Of a stretch of DNA of 34,598 nucleotides, positions 25,406 to 33,838 are shown piece after piece. The translations under genes were made by a program, and so were the position numbers. The stretch is from the NCBI RefSeq assembly GCF_014696345.1, contig NZ_JACJPY010000048.1, positions 1 through 34,598 of the forward strand, in the 5' to 3' direction. The stretch is from Pseudanabaena cinerea FACHB-1277 (GTDB taxonomy: Bacteria; Cyanobacteriota; Cyanobacteriia; Pseudanabaenales; Pseudanabaenaceae). The notes under the pieces are model-generated. The model worked only from the letters and a program-made list of their open reading frames with translations, did no database searches and was not told the DNA's origin. The first letter of the stretch is position 1; every line of letters starts with the position of its first letter.

Positions 25406-26172
25406 ATAACCCAGTGGAAACAGACGAAACTAGCCTAAGCGTACCGATGATTGAGGCTCAAAATATTCAAAAATGGTATGGCAGCTTTCATGTGCTTAAG
25501 GGCGTAAGTTTGACCGTGCAGCGTGGTGAAGTGGTGGTGATCATGGGACCATCGGGTTCTGGCAAATCTACGCTTGCGCGAACTTTTAACGCCCTTGAAG
25601 AATATCAAGAGGGCAAGATTAACATCGATGGCTTTGAGCTATCCCCTGACAACCATCGCAATATTGATGCAATTAGGCGCGAAGTGGGGATGGTGTTTCA
25701 GCAATTTAATCTGTTTCCCCATCTCACGGTTATGCAAAATATCACCCTTGCACCGCTTTGGGTGCGGAAATGGGATAAAACCAAAGCCTCAGAGGTGGCG
25801 ATGCAGCTATTAGAGCGGGTGGGAATCGCCCAGCAAGCTCACAAATATCCTTTGCAGTTGTCAGGCGGTCAGCAGCAAAGGGTGGCGATCGCCAGAGCAT
25901 TGGCAATGCAACCGAAGATCATGCTATTTGATGAGCCGACATCCTCCCTTGATCCTGAAATGGTGCGTGAAGTATTGGATGTGATGCGATCGCTGGCAGA
26001 TTCTGGCATGACGATGGTGGTTGTCACCCATGAGGTGGGCTTTGCCCGTGAGGTCGCCGATCGCATAGTGTTTATGGATGGCGGTTTGATCGTGGAGGAA
26101 GCTGAGCCTGAAACATTTTTCCAACATCCCCAAGAAGAGCGCACGAAGAAATTCCTATCGCAAATTCTTTAG
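25402..26172 (+). CDS. Amino-acid-type ABC transporter ATP-binding protein (GlnQ-like)
   Basis: A 256-residue ABC ATPase. Walker [11 protein letters not shown]-loop [10 protein letters not shown], signature [15 protein letters not shown], Walker [14 protein letters not shown] and switch His in VVVTHE are all intact. The sequence between them ([31 protein letters not shown]) is that of the polar-amino-acid family (GlnQ/HisP/ArtP). No permease or substrate-binding gene is in the window, so this is an orphan ATPase that must work with membrane components encoded elsewhere. It begins inside the last codon of the Uma2 gene and ends 33 bp before the SDR gene, suggesting an operon of three. The substrate is unknown. 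Confidence 0.93.
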   Translation: MNNPVETDETSLSVPMIEAQNIQKWYGSFHVLKGVSLTVQRGEVVVIMGPSGSGKSTLARTFNALEEYQEGKINIDGFELSPDNHRNIDAIRREVGMVFQQFNLFPHLTVMQNITLAPLWVRKWDKTKASEVAMQLLERVGIAQQAHKYPLQLSGGQQQRVAIARALAMQPKIMLFDEPTSSLDPEMVREVLDVMRSLADSGMTMVVVTHEVGFAREVADRIVFMDGGLIVEEAEPETFFQHPQEERTKKFLSQIL

Positions 26173-26205
26173 ACTAAGATAATTGCAGCATCATAGGGTT
26201 AAGTC

Positions 26206-26940
26206 ATGACAGATAGATTATCTAACACATTAACGGGTAGCAAGGCGATCGTCACAGGGGCGAGTAGTGGTATTGGCAAAGAAGTGGCGCTGAAGCTATT
26301 GCAAGCAGGCGCACAGGTGAGCCTGATCAGTCGGCATCCCGATCGCCTACTTGATGAGCTTGCCGACCATAGCCAAGTTAAGGGATATGCCATAGACCTT
26401 GGCGCGATCGCTACGGTGTCAACACAGGTACAGGCGATCGTTCAAGATATGGGTGGTGTGGATATTCTCATTAATAATGCGGGGATGGCTTACATTGGCG
26501 AATTGATTGATATGCCCTTGATGGAGTGGCAAAAATTATTTGATCTGAATGTTACTAGTGTTTGGCAATGTTTACAGGCGGTACTGCCAACGATGCGATC
26601 GCAAAAAAGCGGCACAGTCATCAATGTCGGATCGATCGCCTCAAAGCAGGGTTTTCCCAATTGGGGGGCTTATTGCGCCAGTAAGTTTGCATTGTTGGGC
26701 TTGACTCAGGCGATCGCCGCCGAAGAGCAACCACATGGCATCAAAATCATGTCCATTTGCCCTGGTTCAGTGGATACCCAACTTTGGGATACCCTCGGCG
26801 ACAAAGTGCCTGCAAACTTTAACCGCGCAGCGATGCTACGCCCTGCCACTGTTGCCGATGCCATTATGTCTTTAGTTTTATTGCCTAGCGATGCGATCGT
26901 CAATGATTTTGTAATCATGCCTAGTGCGGGATTGTTTTAA
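26206..26940 (+). CDS. Short-chain dehydrogenase/reductase (classical SDR)
   Basis: A 244-residue NAD(P)-dependent oxidoreductase. The cofactor motif TGASSGIG (residues 17-24), the structural NNAG motif, catalytic Ser in VGSIASKQG and the YCASK Tyr/Lys pair near 154-158 are present, so it should be active. The basic residues after the second strand (ISRHPDRL) hint at NADPH preference. The region after the active site, CPGSVDTQLWD, resembles ketoreductases of the YdfG/NADP type with broad substrates, and no specific substrate can be assigned. It lies 33 bp after the ABC ATPase gene on the same strand. Confidence 0.93.
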   Translation: MTDRLSNTLTGSKAIVTGASSGIGKEVALKLLQAGAQVSLISRHPDRLLDELADHSQVKGYAIDLGAIATVSTQVQAIVQDMGGVDILINNAGMAYIGELIDMPLMEWQKLFDLNVTSVWQCLQAVLPTMRSQKSGTVINVGSIASKQGFPNWGAYCASKFALLGLTQAIAAEEQPHGIKIMSICPGSVDTQLWDTLGDKVPANFNRAAMLRPATVADAIMSLVLLPSDAIVNDFVIMPSAGLF

Positions 26941-26961
26941 AGGTTTTGAGTCTCCATCCCA

Positions 26962-27708
26962 TCACAAGCCATTGCCACTCAATACCATCTGCTTAGCGAT
27001 TTGAATTTGATCGGTACTAAATCCAGCTTCATTGAGAAAGTTTAAAAACTCAGCATTGTTATAGCGACCATCAATACTAATTGCCTGTTGCCAAGTTTGC
27101 TTTGCACTAGAGCGATCGCCTGAAGACCATTGAGCGATCGCTTTGGCAATAAAGGGATGGGGATTATTCGGTTCTAACTGCATTGCCTGACTTGCATAGG
27201 CGATCGCTAGATCATATTGCTGCAAGCGTTGGTAAGCAAGACTGAGATTATAGTAAGCAATCTCATTGTCAGGCTTCAGCATTGCCGCCCAACTATGCAA
27301 AAGCACCGACTGCGGCAAATCTCCCCGCACTAAATAAACAATGCCGATCGCATTAAATACTGGTGTGGCGGTGGGCGATCGGTAAGCAGCTTCCCAGAGG
27401 GAAAGGGCGGCGGCTTCGGGTTGCTTGGCGAGGTGCTGTGTCCAGCCCAGAATAATCCTGCCATCTAAGTTATTCGGGTCGAGGCTAACGGATTTTTCGA
27501 GGGCAGCGATCGCCTCATCAAACCTTTGTTGCTGCCGATAGCTTAGCCCTTGCTGACGATATTGATCGGCGGCGCGTTGATCCACTTTGGGCGTAACCTT
27601 GGGCGTAACTTTGGGCGTAGCCTTGGTGGTATTGTCGGCGGCGATCGTAGGGATCTCCATCAGTAGGACTGACATTAATAACAATGCTAACTTGATGGGC
27701 TTTGCCAT
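26962..27708 (-). CDS. Exported TPR-repeat protein
   Basis: A 249-residue protein with a signal peptide (KPIKLALLLMSVLLMEIPTIAA) and five or so TPR units (for example QQGLSYRQQQRFDEAIAALEKSVSLDPNN, split here by its unit borders, and AYYNLSLAYQRLQQYDLAIA), so it probably acts as a periplasmic or lumenal scaffold. Between the two is a short TPKVTPKVTPKV linker encoded by a 12-bp tandem repeat (27587-27622). The ATG at 27708 is chosen because the signal peptide begins there; upstream in-frame codons to 27771 would add a poor N-terminal extension. The function is otherwise unknown. Confidence 0.8.
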   Translation of the reverse strand: MAKPIKLALLLMSVLLMEIPTIAADNTTKATPKVTPKVTPKVDQRAADQYRQQGLSYRQQQRFDEAIAALEKSVSLDPNNLDGRIILGWTQHLAKQPEAAALSLWEAAYRSPTATPVFNAIGIVYLVRGDLPQSVLLHSWAAMLKPDNEIAYYNLSLAYQRLQQYDLAIAYASQAMQLEPNNPHPFIAKAIAQWSSGDRSSAKQTWQQAISIDGRYNNAEFLNFLNEAGFSTDQIQIAKQMVLSGNGL

Positions 27709-27810
27709 AGCGAGTTTTAAGTATGTGAGCATTGGGGATTCGTAACGCATAGATTGCTTAGCTAGAGGCAAAGTGATATTGTGTAAATATTCGTTCAGTA
27801 AGTAGTAATC

Positions 27811-27817
27811 GAGAGGG
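27811..27817 (+). promoter_or_regulatory. Shine-Dalgarno supporting a TTG start
   Basis: GAGAGGG stands six bases before the TTG at 27824. There is no in-frame ATG nearby, and conserved sequence begins within a few residues, so TTG is the likely start of the DprA-like gene. Confidence 0.6.
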
Positions 27818-27823
27818 ATTTGT

Positions 27824-28327
27824 TTGACTCAGTCAATTAATCTACCCAAGTTTGACGACTTTTTGCAGGAGCTGGCGACAATTCAGCAACAAGGCTCCAA
27901 GCGAATTGCGTTTTTAGGTTCCCGCCATGTGCCATTAACCCACCAACTGCTGATCGAACTGCTCAGCTATGCCTTGGCGCTATCGGGCAATAGCATCATC
28001 ACCTCTGGCGCGACAGGGACAAATTTTGCCGCCATTCGTGGAGCTTTACGCGCTGATCCTAACCTTTTGACCGTGATTTTGCCACAGAGCTTAGATAGAC
28101 AGCCCTATGAGTCACGCGAGCAACTAGAAAATGTGATTCATTTGATCGAGCATAGTGAAAATGATGATTTGTCCCTAGCGGAGGCAAGTATGCGCTGCAA
28201 TCAAGAAATTATTTCTAAGTGCCAGCAACTAATTTGCTTTGCCTTTCATGGCAGTGAGACATTGCTGCAAACCTGCAAAGATGCCGAAGAACAGCGTAAG
28301 GTTGTCACCTTATTTTATTTTGATTAG
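27824..28327 (+). CDS. Short DprA/LOG-like Rossmann protein (annotated in cyanobacteria as 'DNA recombination-mediator protein A')
   Basis: A 167-residue single-domain protein. The pattern KRIAFLGSRHVP followed by LSGNSIITSGATGTNFAAIRGAL, then LLTVILPQSLDRQP and ICFAFHGSETLLQTCKDAEEQRK, is that of the DprA/Smf or LOG nucleotide-binding Rossmann fold, with the SG.A.G.....A motif at residues 62-76. It is far shorter than true DprA (which has an extra SAM-like and winged-helix domain), so competence function should not be assumed; a nucleotide-binding or sensory role is equally possible. The family is conserved and colinear in cyanobacteria as far as I recall. It starts with TTG. It lies between the divergent TPR gene and leuD, 69 bp before the latter. 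Confidence 0.75.
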   Translation: MTQSINLPKFDDFLQELATIQQQGSKRIAFLGSRHVPLTHQLLIELLSYALALSGNSIITSGATGTNFAAIRGALRADPNLLTVILPQSLDRQPYESREQLENVIHLIEHSENDDLSLAEASMRCNQEIISKCQQLICFAFHGSETLLQTCKDAEEQRKVVTLFYFD

Positions 28328-28396
28328 TCAGTCAAAACAGAGCGTTGTCGCAATGCCGCAATTCCCTATTTTCAAATTTAGTAGCAAAAAATTATT

Positions 28397-28945
28397 ATGA
28401 GCAAGATTATTAAAGGTAAGGTTTTTGTATTGGATGACAATATTGACACCGATCAAATTATTCCTGCGGAATATTTGACCCTTGTGCCATCGAAACCTGA
28501 AGAATACGAAAAATTGGGTAGCTATGCCTTAATTGGTTTGCCCGATCGCTACGATCGCTTTATTCCTGAAAATGAAAGCAAGACCATTTACTCGATCATC
28601 GTGGCGGGAGAAAATTTTGGTTGTGGCTCTTCGCGAGAACACGCACCGATCGCCCTTGGCGCAGCAGGGTTAGAGGCAGTTGTTGCTCAGTCCTATGCCC
28701 GCATTTTCTTCCGTAACTGTACCGCCACGGGTGAGCTATATCCTTGGGAATCAGAGGAGCGTTTGGTGGAGCGTTTTGCCACGGGGGAGGAAGCAACTAT
28801 TGATTTTGACAATAATGTGATTATTAATGAAACCACTGGCGCAAGGTTTGAGCTAAAGTCTCTCGGTGATGTCCGTCCTGTCATTGATGCAGGTGGCTTG
28901 TTTGACTATGCACGCCAGACAGGGATGATTCCTGTTAAGGCTTAA
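28397..28945 (+). CDS. leuD: 3-isopropylmalate dehydratase small subunit
   Basis: Small subunit of isopropylmalate isomerase, which converts 2- to 3-isopropylmalate in leucine synthesis together with the Fe-S subunit LeuC (not in this window). Its 182 residues fit the short aconitase 'swivel' domain. Motifs: GKVFVLDDNIDTDQIIPAEYL at the N-terminus (written here split: NIDTDQIIPA is the key part), NFGCGSSREHAPIAL with the substrate-binding loop, and YARIFFRN. The C-terminal GGLFDYARQTGMI is typical of the archaeal/cyanobacterial type. The ferredoxin gene follows after 13 bp and is probably co-transcribed. Confidence 0.95.
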   Translation: MSKIIKGKVFVLDDNIDTDQIIPAEYLTLVPSKPEEYEKLGSYALIGLPDRYDRFIPENESKTIYSIIVAGENFGCGSSREHAPIALGAAGLEAVVAQSYARIFFRNCTATGELYPWESEERLVERFATGEEATIDFDNNVIINETTGARFELKSLGDVRPVIDAGGLFDYARQTGMIPVKA

Positions 28946-28958
28946 GGATGCTAAAAAT

Positions 28959-29330
28959 ATGACCTATCACATTCGCATCCGCGATCGCCAAGCTGACAAA
29001 ATCTATGAAGCCGATATCGAAGGCGATCGCTATATTTTAGAATCCCTTGAGCTTCAGGGCGTAGATTTACCCTTTGCCTGTCGCAATGGCGCTTGTACTG
29101 CCTGTGCGATGCGGGTTAATTCGGGTAAGCTCGATCAGCATGAGGTGATGGGTTTGTCTAAGTCTTTGCAGCAGGAAGGCTATGCTTTGATCTGTTCGAG
29201 CTATGCCCTATCGGATTTAGACTTGGAAACTCAAGATGAAGATGAGGTTTATCAGTTACAATTTGGACAATTTTTTGCCAAGCGCAAACGTCATTGGTTC
29301 CAATTTGCGTTTCCTATCGATCATGATTAA
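28959..29330 (+). CDS. Plant-type [2Fe-2S] ferredoxin, FdC2-like
   Basis: A 123-residue electron carrier. Cys41, Cys46, Cys49 and Cys79 form the C-X4-C-X2-C-X29-C cluster site (CRNGACTACA ... LICSSY). The C-terminal extension DLDLETQDEDEVYQLQFGQFF is characteristic of the FdC2 group found in cyanobacteria and chloroplasts, which differs from photosynthetic PetF and whose partners are not well defined. It lies 13 bp after leuD; LeuC is an iron-sulfur enzyme, but a functional link between the two genes is only speculation. A hairpin follows the gene at once. Confidence 0.9.
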   Translation: MTYHIRIRDRQADKIYEADIEGDRYILESLELQGVDLPFACRNGACTACAMRVNSGKLDQHEVMGLSKSLQQEGYALICSSYALSDLDLETQDEDEVYQLQFGQFFAKRKRHWFQFAFPIDHD

Positions 29331-29334
29331 TAGC

Positions 29335-29371
29335 AAGTAAAGGCAGCGCTTCGCGCTGTCTACCTTTACTT
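29335..29371 (+). terminator. Hairpin after the ferredoxin gene
   Basis: aagtaaagg (29335-29343) and cagcgc (29344-29349) pair with gcgctg (29353-29358) and cctttactt (29363-29371) around a TTC loop, with a 4-nt bulge at 29359-29362. It starts four bases after the ferredoxin stop and ends before the SNase-like gene. The apex CAGCGC-ttc-GCGCTG is the recurring motif of this window. The U-tract is weak. Confidence 0.65.
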
Positions 29372-29397
29372 ATCTCTGCATATTTAGGATTATCTCC

Positions 29398-29979
29398 ATG
29401 GGTGCTGTTACTGGGCAGAAGCGAGCAAGATCGAAACCTGCAATTAATTCTTGGGGTTTAATTTTGATATTGGTGATAGTCTTAACGATCGCCAATATTG
29501 TGATGATGATGACGCAGCCCATTGATCGGATCAATGGTGAACTATGGCTCGTCAATCGGGTGGTGAGTGGTCAAACCGTTGAAGCATCTTTAGTGAGTAA
29601 CCCGAATACCACGGTGCAGCGTATTCGTCTCTTGGGAATGAGTGCGCCCCTCAAAGAGCAAGCCCCTTGGGGCGATCGCGCCCGACAGCGTTTATCAGAT
29701 CTCATAAAAGAACAGAAGGTGATTTTAGAATTTGATGTGGAGCGCAAAGACAAATCTGATCGCCTCCTAGCCTATATCTGGAAAGATAATCTCTTAGTCA
29801 ATCAGTATCTCGTATCCGAAGGCTTGGCGATCGCCGATCCCTATCCCCTAAATTCTAAATATGATGCGCGACTCAGCCGCGCCCAATCTAAGGCAAGGTT
29901 GCAGGAGCTAGGCATTTGGGACACCCAAAACCCACTCAGGCTCAGCCCTAGAGATTTTCGCCGTCAGTTAACTAATTGA
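29398..29979 (+). CDS. Membrane-anchored SNase-like (thermonuclease family) protein, probably lacking the metal site
   Basis: A 193-residue protein with one N-terminal transmembrane helix (residues 21-38, ILILVIVLTIANIVMMM) and an SNase-type OB-fold domain: VNRVVSGQTVEA, VQRIRLLGMSAP, WGDRARQRLSDLI, DRLLAYIWKDN, NQYLVSEGLA and a C-terminal SRAQSKARLQELGIWD. In active nucleases the second strand usually reads DGDT and the next one IDAPE or IDTPE; here these positions are SGQT and GMSAPLKE, so the calcium-binding Asp residues are missing, while the Arg of DRLLAYIW is kept. It may be a binding rather than a cutting protein. It stands between two intergenic repeat structures. Confidence 0.85.
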   Translation: MGAVTGQKRARSKPAINSWGLILILVIVLTIANIVMMMTQPIDRINGELWLVNRVVSGQTVEASLVSNPNTTVQRIRLLGMSAPLKEQAPWGDRARQRLSDLIKEQKVILEFDVERKDKSDRLLAYIWKDNLLVNQYLVSEGLAIADPYPLNSKYDARLSRAQSKARLQELGIWDTQNPLRLSPRDFRRQLTN

Positions 29980-29980
29980 T

Positions 29981-30034
29981 GTAATTGCTTGGTAATTGCT
30001 TAGTAATTGCTTAGTAATTGCTTAGTAACTGCAT
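29981..30034. repeat. 11-bp tandem repeat upstream of miaA
   Basis: Unit gtaattgctta: first copy 29981-29991 (last base g), perfect copies at 29992-30002, 30003-30013 and 30014-30024, and a decayed copy at 30025-30034. The unit is close to one helical turn, so bound sites would face the same side. It lies directly before the miaA start at 30048. Confidence 0.9.
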
Positions 30035-30047
30035 CCCCCATGCACAT

Positions 30048-30968
30048 ATGCCCACCGCAGGTTTAATCATCATTTTAGGCGCAACCGCTACAGGCAAAAC
30101 CAGTCTAGCGATCGCCCTTGCCCAGCACCTCCAAGCCCCCATTTTGAGCGCCGATTCGCGGCAGGTTTACCGCGATCTGGATATTGGCACTGCCAAGCCA
30201 TCTCTAGCAGAGCGTCAGGGCGTTCCCCATTACCTCATAGATATTATTGATCCAGACCAAACCCTCACCCTTGCTGACTATCAAGATCAAGCTCAGGCGC
30301 TAATTGCCAAGTTTCATAGTGATGGCGTTACGCCCATTCTCGTCGGTGGTTCGGGGCTGTACATCAAGGCGATCGCCTCTGGATTGCAGATTCCCCGTGT
30401 GCCGCCACAGCCAGACCTGCGATCGCAACTAGAGGAGCTAGGACAAAATTATTGCTATCAACTTTTGCAACAGGTCGATCCCATGGGGGCTGTAAAAATT
30501 CATCGCAATGATCAAATTAGAACCATGCGATCGCTAGAGGTGTTTTATGTAACGGGAACCCCCCTCTCCGCCCAACAATCAGAACATCCGCCCAACTATC
30601 CCATTGTGCAGATCGGTCTGGAATGTGCGGATCTAGATGCTTATCGGCAACTGGTCAGCGATCGCACTGAACAAATGCTCAATCAAGGCTGGCTAGATGA
30701 AATTCGGGACTTGCAAAATCGCTATGGTGCAGATTTACCCCTCTTAAAAACCCTTGGCTATGGCGAAATGAGCGATTATCTTGCCAATAAGATTGATTTA
30801 GCCACTGCCAAAGAATTAACCATTACCCATACCTGCCAATTTGCCAAGCGGCAGCGCACATGGTTTCGTGGCTCTGGCAATGGCAATTTGCCAATTCATT
30901 GGCTACCCACTGGCAGCAGTTGGCAGCAGGTTTTGGCATTTACCAAATCCTTGGGCGTAAATCATTAG
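30048..30968 (+). CDS. miaA: tRNA dimethylallyltransferase
   Basis: Transfers a dimethylallyl group to N6 of A37 in tRNAs reading codons that start with U. It has 306 residues, the family norm. P-loop GATATGKTS lies at residues 9-17; DSRQVYRDLDIGTAKP (DSxQxYxxxxIGTAKP), HYLIDIIDP, LVGGSGLYIKA, GWLDEI, TLGYGEM and KRQRTWFRG complete the signature. The ATG at 30048 gives the canonical N-terminus MPTAGLIIILGATATGK; the upstream in-frame TTG at 30018 lies inside the tandem repeat and is rejected. Its last four bases (TTAG) overlap the stop of the convergent cyclase gene. Confidence 0.97.
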   Translation: MPTAGLIIILGATATGKTSLAIALAQHLQAPILSADSRQVYRDLDIGTAKPSLAERQGVPHYLIDIIDPDQTLTLADYQDQAQALIAKFHSDGVTPILVGGSGLYIKAIASGLQIPRVPPQPDLRSQLEELGQNYCYQLLQQVDPMGAVKIHRNDQIRTMRSLEVFYVTGTPLSAQQSEHPPNYPIVQIGLECADLDAYRQLVSDRTEQMLNQGWLDEIRDLQNRYGADLPLLKTLGYGEMSDYLANKIDLATAKELTITHTCQFAKRQRTWFRGSGNGNLPIHWLPTGSSWQQVLAFTKSLGVNH

Positions 30969-33838
30969 TGATTCTTGCTACATCCCTTTGCCACTAGCCA
31001 ATAGGTCCGCATTTGTCCTTTACCCTTAACCTCGATCGCCCCGCGTTCTTCTAAGACAAATTGCTGTTTGAGCAGTTCGTAGGTGGCGGCAGTTACTTGA
31101 ATTTTGCCCACCTCGCTATGGGATTCCATGCGACTAGCGATATTGACCGTATCGCCCCACAGATCATAGATAAACTTCTGCGTACCGATTACCCCTGCAA
31201 TCACGGCTCCTGTATGGATGCCAACGCGAATTTGCAATTTGCGTCCCGTTAGCTCCCGCAATTCCTGCACCTTCTGCACCATGTCTAGTGCCATCAGCGC
31301 GATCGCTACTGCATGATTATCCGTTGGTACAGGAATACCACCCGCCACCATGTAGGCATCACCGATGGTTTTAATCTTTTCTAAGCCATAGGTTTCGCAG
31401 AGGGTATCAAAATTGGAAAAGATAGAATTCAGTAAATCCACTAATTCTTGGGGAGCCATCTCTGAGGACATATTGGTAAATCCCACAATATCGGCAAATA
31501 GGACGGTCACGGATTCGTAGCTGTCGGCAATGATGCCATCCACCTGTTTGAGGCGATCGGCGATCGCTTTCGGTAAGATATTGAGCAGTAAGCGTTCAGA
31601 TTTCTCCTGTTCCGCCTGAAGCGCTTCCTCTGCCAATTTGCGTTCTGTAATATCATCCAGCACACCCAAAATGCCGATGGTTTTACCTTCACCATCAATG
31701 ATTGGCAACTTGCTAGCATCTAGCCAAATAGAATGCCCTGAGCGATCGGGATTGAGTTTGCGCTGGATCACATGGAGTTCAGGCTGATTTGATGACATAA
31801 TCTGGAGATCATGATGGCGGAAGATATCGGCTAAATGGGCATCTTTGATCAAGTCATAATCAGTTTTGCCAATGACACTTTCAGGGCTTTCTAGCTGAGC
31901 AGATGCTGCCCAGTTTTTATTGCAGCCACGAAATACCAAATTTGTATCTTTCCAAAAGATTTGCTGCGGAATGCTATCAATGATTAGACGCAGATAGGTT
32001 TTTTGTTCTTCTAAACCTTGTTCGGCCTGAATCCGCGCTGTGATATCTTGAAAACTCCATACCCGCCCAATGATTTGAGCATCTAGTTTTTGGGGACAGG
32101 AATAGCGCTCGATCACGCGACCATCGGCGAGTTCTAGTAAATCATAGCTTTCTTGATCAGGGTGGCTAATGATGCCCTGCGATCGCGTCATAAACTGCTC
32201 ATGGCTAATCATTTGCGTAGATAGAAATTCTAGTCGCAGCAAACAATCGGGCTGAACTAAAATCTCTGGCGACAGCGCAAACATATCCACAAAGCGCTGA
32301 TTGTAACTGGTAATCTTTCCTGCTTGATTGACAGCCACCACTCCATCGGCGATCGCTTCAAAGGTAGCCTTTTGCAAACTCAAAAATTCCGCTAATTCGG
32401 CTGTGCGCTGTTCTACTCTAATTTCCAATTCATCTTTGCTCTGGGCAAGGGCTTGAAAGGAGATCTGCAACTGTTGCGCCATTTGGTTAAAGGATTCTGC
32501 TAAAATCGATAGCTCACGCACATTCGCAGTTTCAATTGGACGATAGGGTCGCCCCGTTGCCAAATCTGCCGAAGCGGAGAGATTCGCTAACATATGGGAA
32601 GCTTCAATCAACTTCTCCACAGGCTTAGCAATCCATTTTGATGTATAGAAGCCAGTCACACTCGCACATACTAACGCCAGAATACATAGCACAATCGTGT
32701 TGCGGGTATTGATATCAATGCGATCGCGAAGATCTTGCTCTGGTACGACAACAATCAACAACCAATCTAACCCCTCATCGGTCTGAAGCCTTGTGATTTG
32801 AATATATTGAGTTTCTCCTTGCCACTGCAATTGGATTTGTTGGTGAGCGGCGAGATTTTGCCATTGCGGATAGCGCTGTTGCAGAGTGACGAAGATATTT
32901 TGCAACAATGGATGATGGCTCTGACTTGCTTCTAGCCGTTGTGGTGTGTTTAGAATCTGGGCGTTTAGCATAGGTGTGGAAGCAGCAACAATTGTGCCAG
33001 ACCTTTCTAAGATAAATGCCTGTCCTGTTTTGGCAATCTTTAAGGATGTGAGAAACTCGCCAATTTGGGTAAGCGGTAAATCGATCGCTAATACTCCGCG
33101 CAACTGTCCATCATTGCCATAAATCGGCAAAGAAGCCGTAACCCCCAAAACTTGAAGTGCCACAAATCGATAGATCGGACTCCATGTTACGCGCCGTTTT
33201 TGCATCGCGGTTTGATACCAAGGTCGTAGGCGTGAGTCATAGTCGTTAGTGGCTATTTTTTGATTGGATCTTCCTTCCCGATTGAGTTCATAGATGACTT
33301 TTTGGGATGGTGAAATTTTGTTGGCTAATGTCTCAAGACTTAATGGTGTGAATCGATCTAAAACAGAGAGGTGAAAAAACAAGTTGCCATCAGCGCGGCG
33401 TTCTACACCCACAAAATCCCCTTTAGGATTAGCAGCATAGAAGAAATAAAGATTTTGCGCCTGCTGCATTTGTTGCCAGATCAAGCGTGCCGCATTGCCA
33501 AAATCTTGGATATCAAACTCTTGATTTCCCAAGCTTACTGAAGCTTCTGGCGCAAGCTTGGACAGATCCAAAATTCCCACTTGGGCGCTCACGCCATGCG
33601 TCTGCAAAATCTTTAAGGGAATGCCAAAATAACCACGCACATGGGTTTCGATCGCATTGCTAACTTCTTGCCCAATCTTGGGTGCGAGTTCCTGTGTTGC
33701 TTCCCGCCCATTCTGAATCGATAGCCAGCCCGTAATGCCCACAGCCGCAATGACTTGGGTGACAAAGGGAACAATTAACAATATCTTGAGAGATAGTTGG
33801 CGATCGCGCTGCAATGGAGGGGATGGGGGCAAAGACAT
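30965..33838 (-). CDS. Membrane-bound adenylate cyclase with extracytoplasmic Cache, HAMP and two PAS domains
   Basis: A 957-residue class III nucleotide cyclase. A first transmembrane helix is at about residues 19-39 and a second at about 378-398; between them lies a Cache-type sensor (RLRPWYQTAMQKRRVTWSPIY, split as RPWYQTA and PIYRF, is the dCache hallmark). HAMP follows (about 398-460), a linker coiled coil, PAS at about 475-600 and PAS at about 610-740, then the cyclase from about 770. The metal Asps in VLFADIVGF and TIGDAYM are present, with Lys in EKIKTIGD and Asp in YDLWGDTVN, the pair that selects adenine, so cAMP is the expected product. The transition-state residues NxxxR (NIASR) are present. 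It should turn a periplasmic and a PAS signal into cAMP. Its start ATG at 33838 is clear. Confidence 0.93.
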   Translation of the reverse strand: MSLPPSPPLQRDRQLSLKILLIVPFVTQVIAAVGITGWLSIQNGREATQELAPKIGQEVSNAIETHVRGYFGIPLKILQTHGVSAQVGILDLSKLAPEASVSLGNQEFDIQDFGNAARLIWQQMQQAQNLYFFYAANPKGDFVGVERRADGNLFFHLSVLDRFTPLSLETLANKISPSQKVIYELNREGRSNQKIATNDYDSRLRPWYQTAMQKRRVTWSPIYRFVALQVLGVTASLPIYGNDGQLRGVLAIDLPLTQIGEFLTSLKIAKTGQAFILERSGTIVAASTPMLNAQILNTPQRLEASQSHHPLLQNIFVTLQQRYPQWQNLAAHQQIQLQWQGETQYIQITRLQTDEGLDWLLIVVVPEQDLRDRIDINTRNTIVLCILALVCASVTGFYTSKWIAKPVEKLIEASHMLANLSASADLATGRPYRPIETANVRELSILAESFNQMAQQLQISFQALAQSKDELEIRVEQRTAELAEFLSLQKATFEAIADGVVAVNQAGKITSYNQRFVDMFALSPEILVQPDCLLRLEFLSTQMISHEQFMTRSQGIISHPDQESYDLLELADGRVIERYSCPQKLDAQIIGRVWSFQDITARIQAEQGLEEQKTYLRLIIDSIPQQIFWKDTNLVFRGCNKNWAASAQLESPESVIGKTDYDLIKDAHLADIFRHHDLQIMSSNQPELHVIQRKLNPDRSGHSIWLDASKLPIIDGEGKTIGILGVLDDITERKLAEEALQAEQEKSERLLLNILPKAIADRLKQVDGIIADSYESVTVLFADIVGFTNMSSEMAPQELVDLLNSIFSNFDTLCETYGLEKIKTIGDAYMVAGGIPVPTDNHAVAIALMALDMVQKVQELRELTGRKLQIRVGIHTGAVIAGVIGTQKFIYDLWGDTVNIASRMESHSEVGKIQVTAATYELLKQQFVLEERGAIEVKGKGQMRTYWLVAKGCSKNH

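Noticed and set aside
27824-28327. True competence protein DprA
   Set aside because: It is about half the length of DprA and lacks the additional domains; only the Rossmann part is present.
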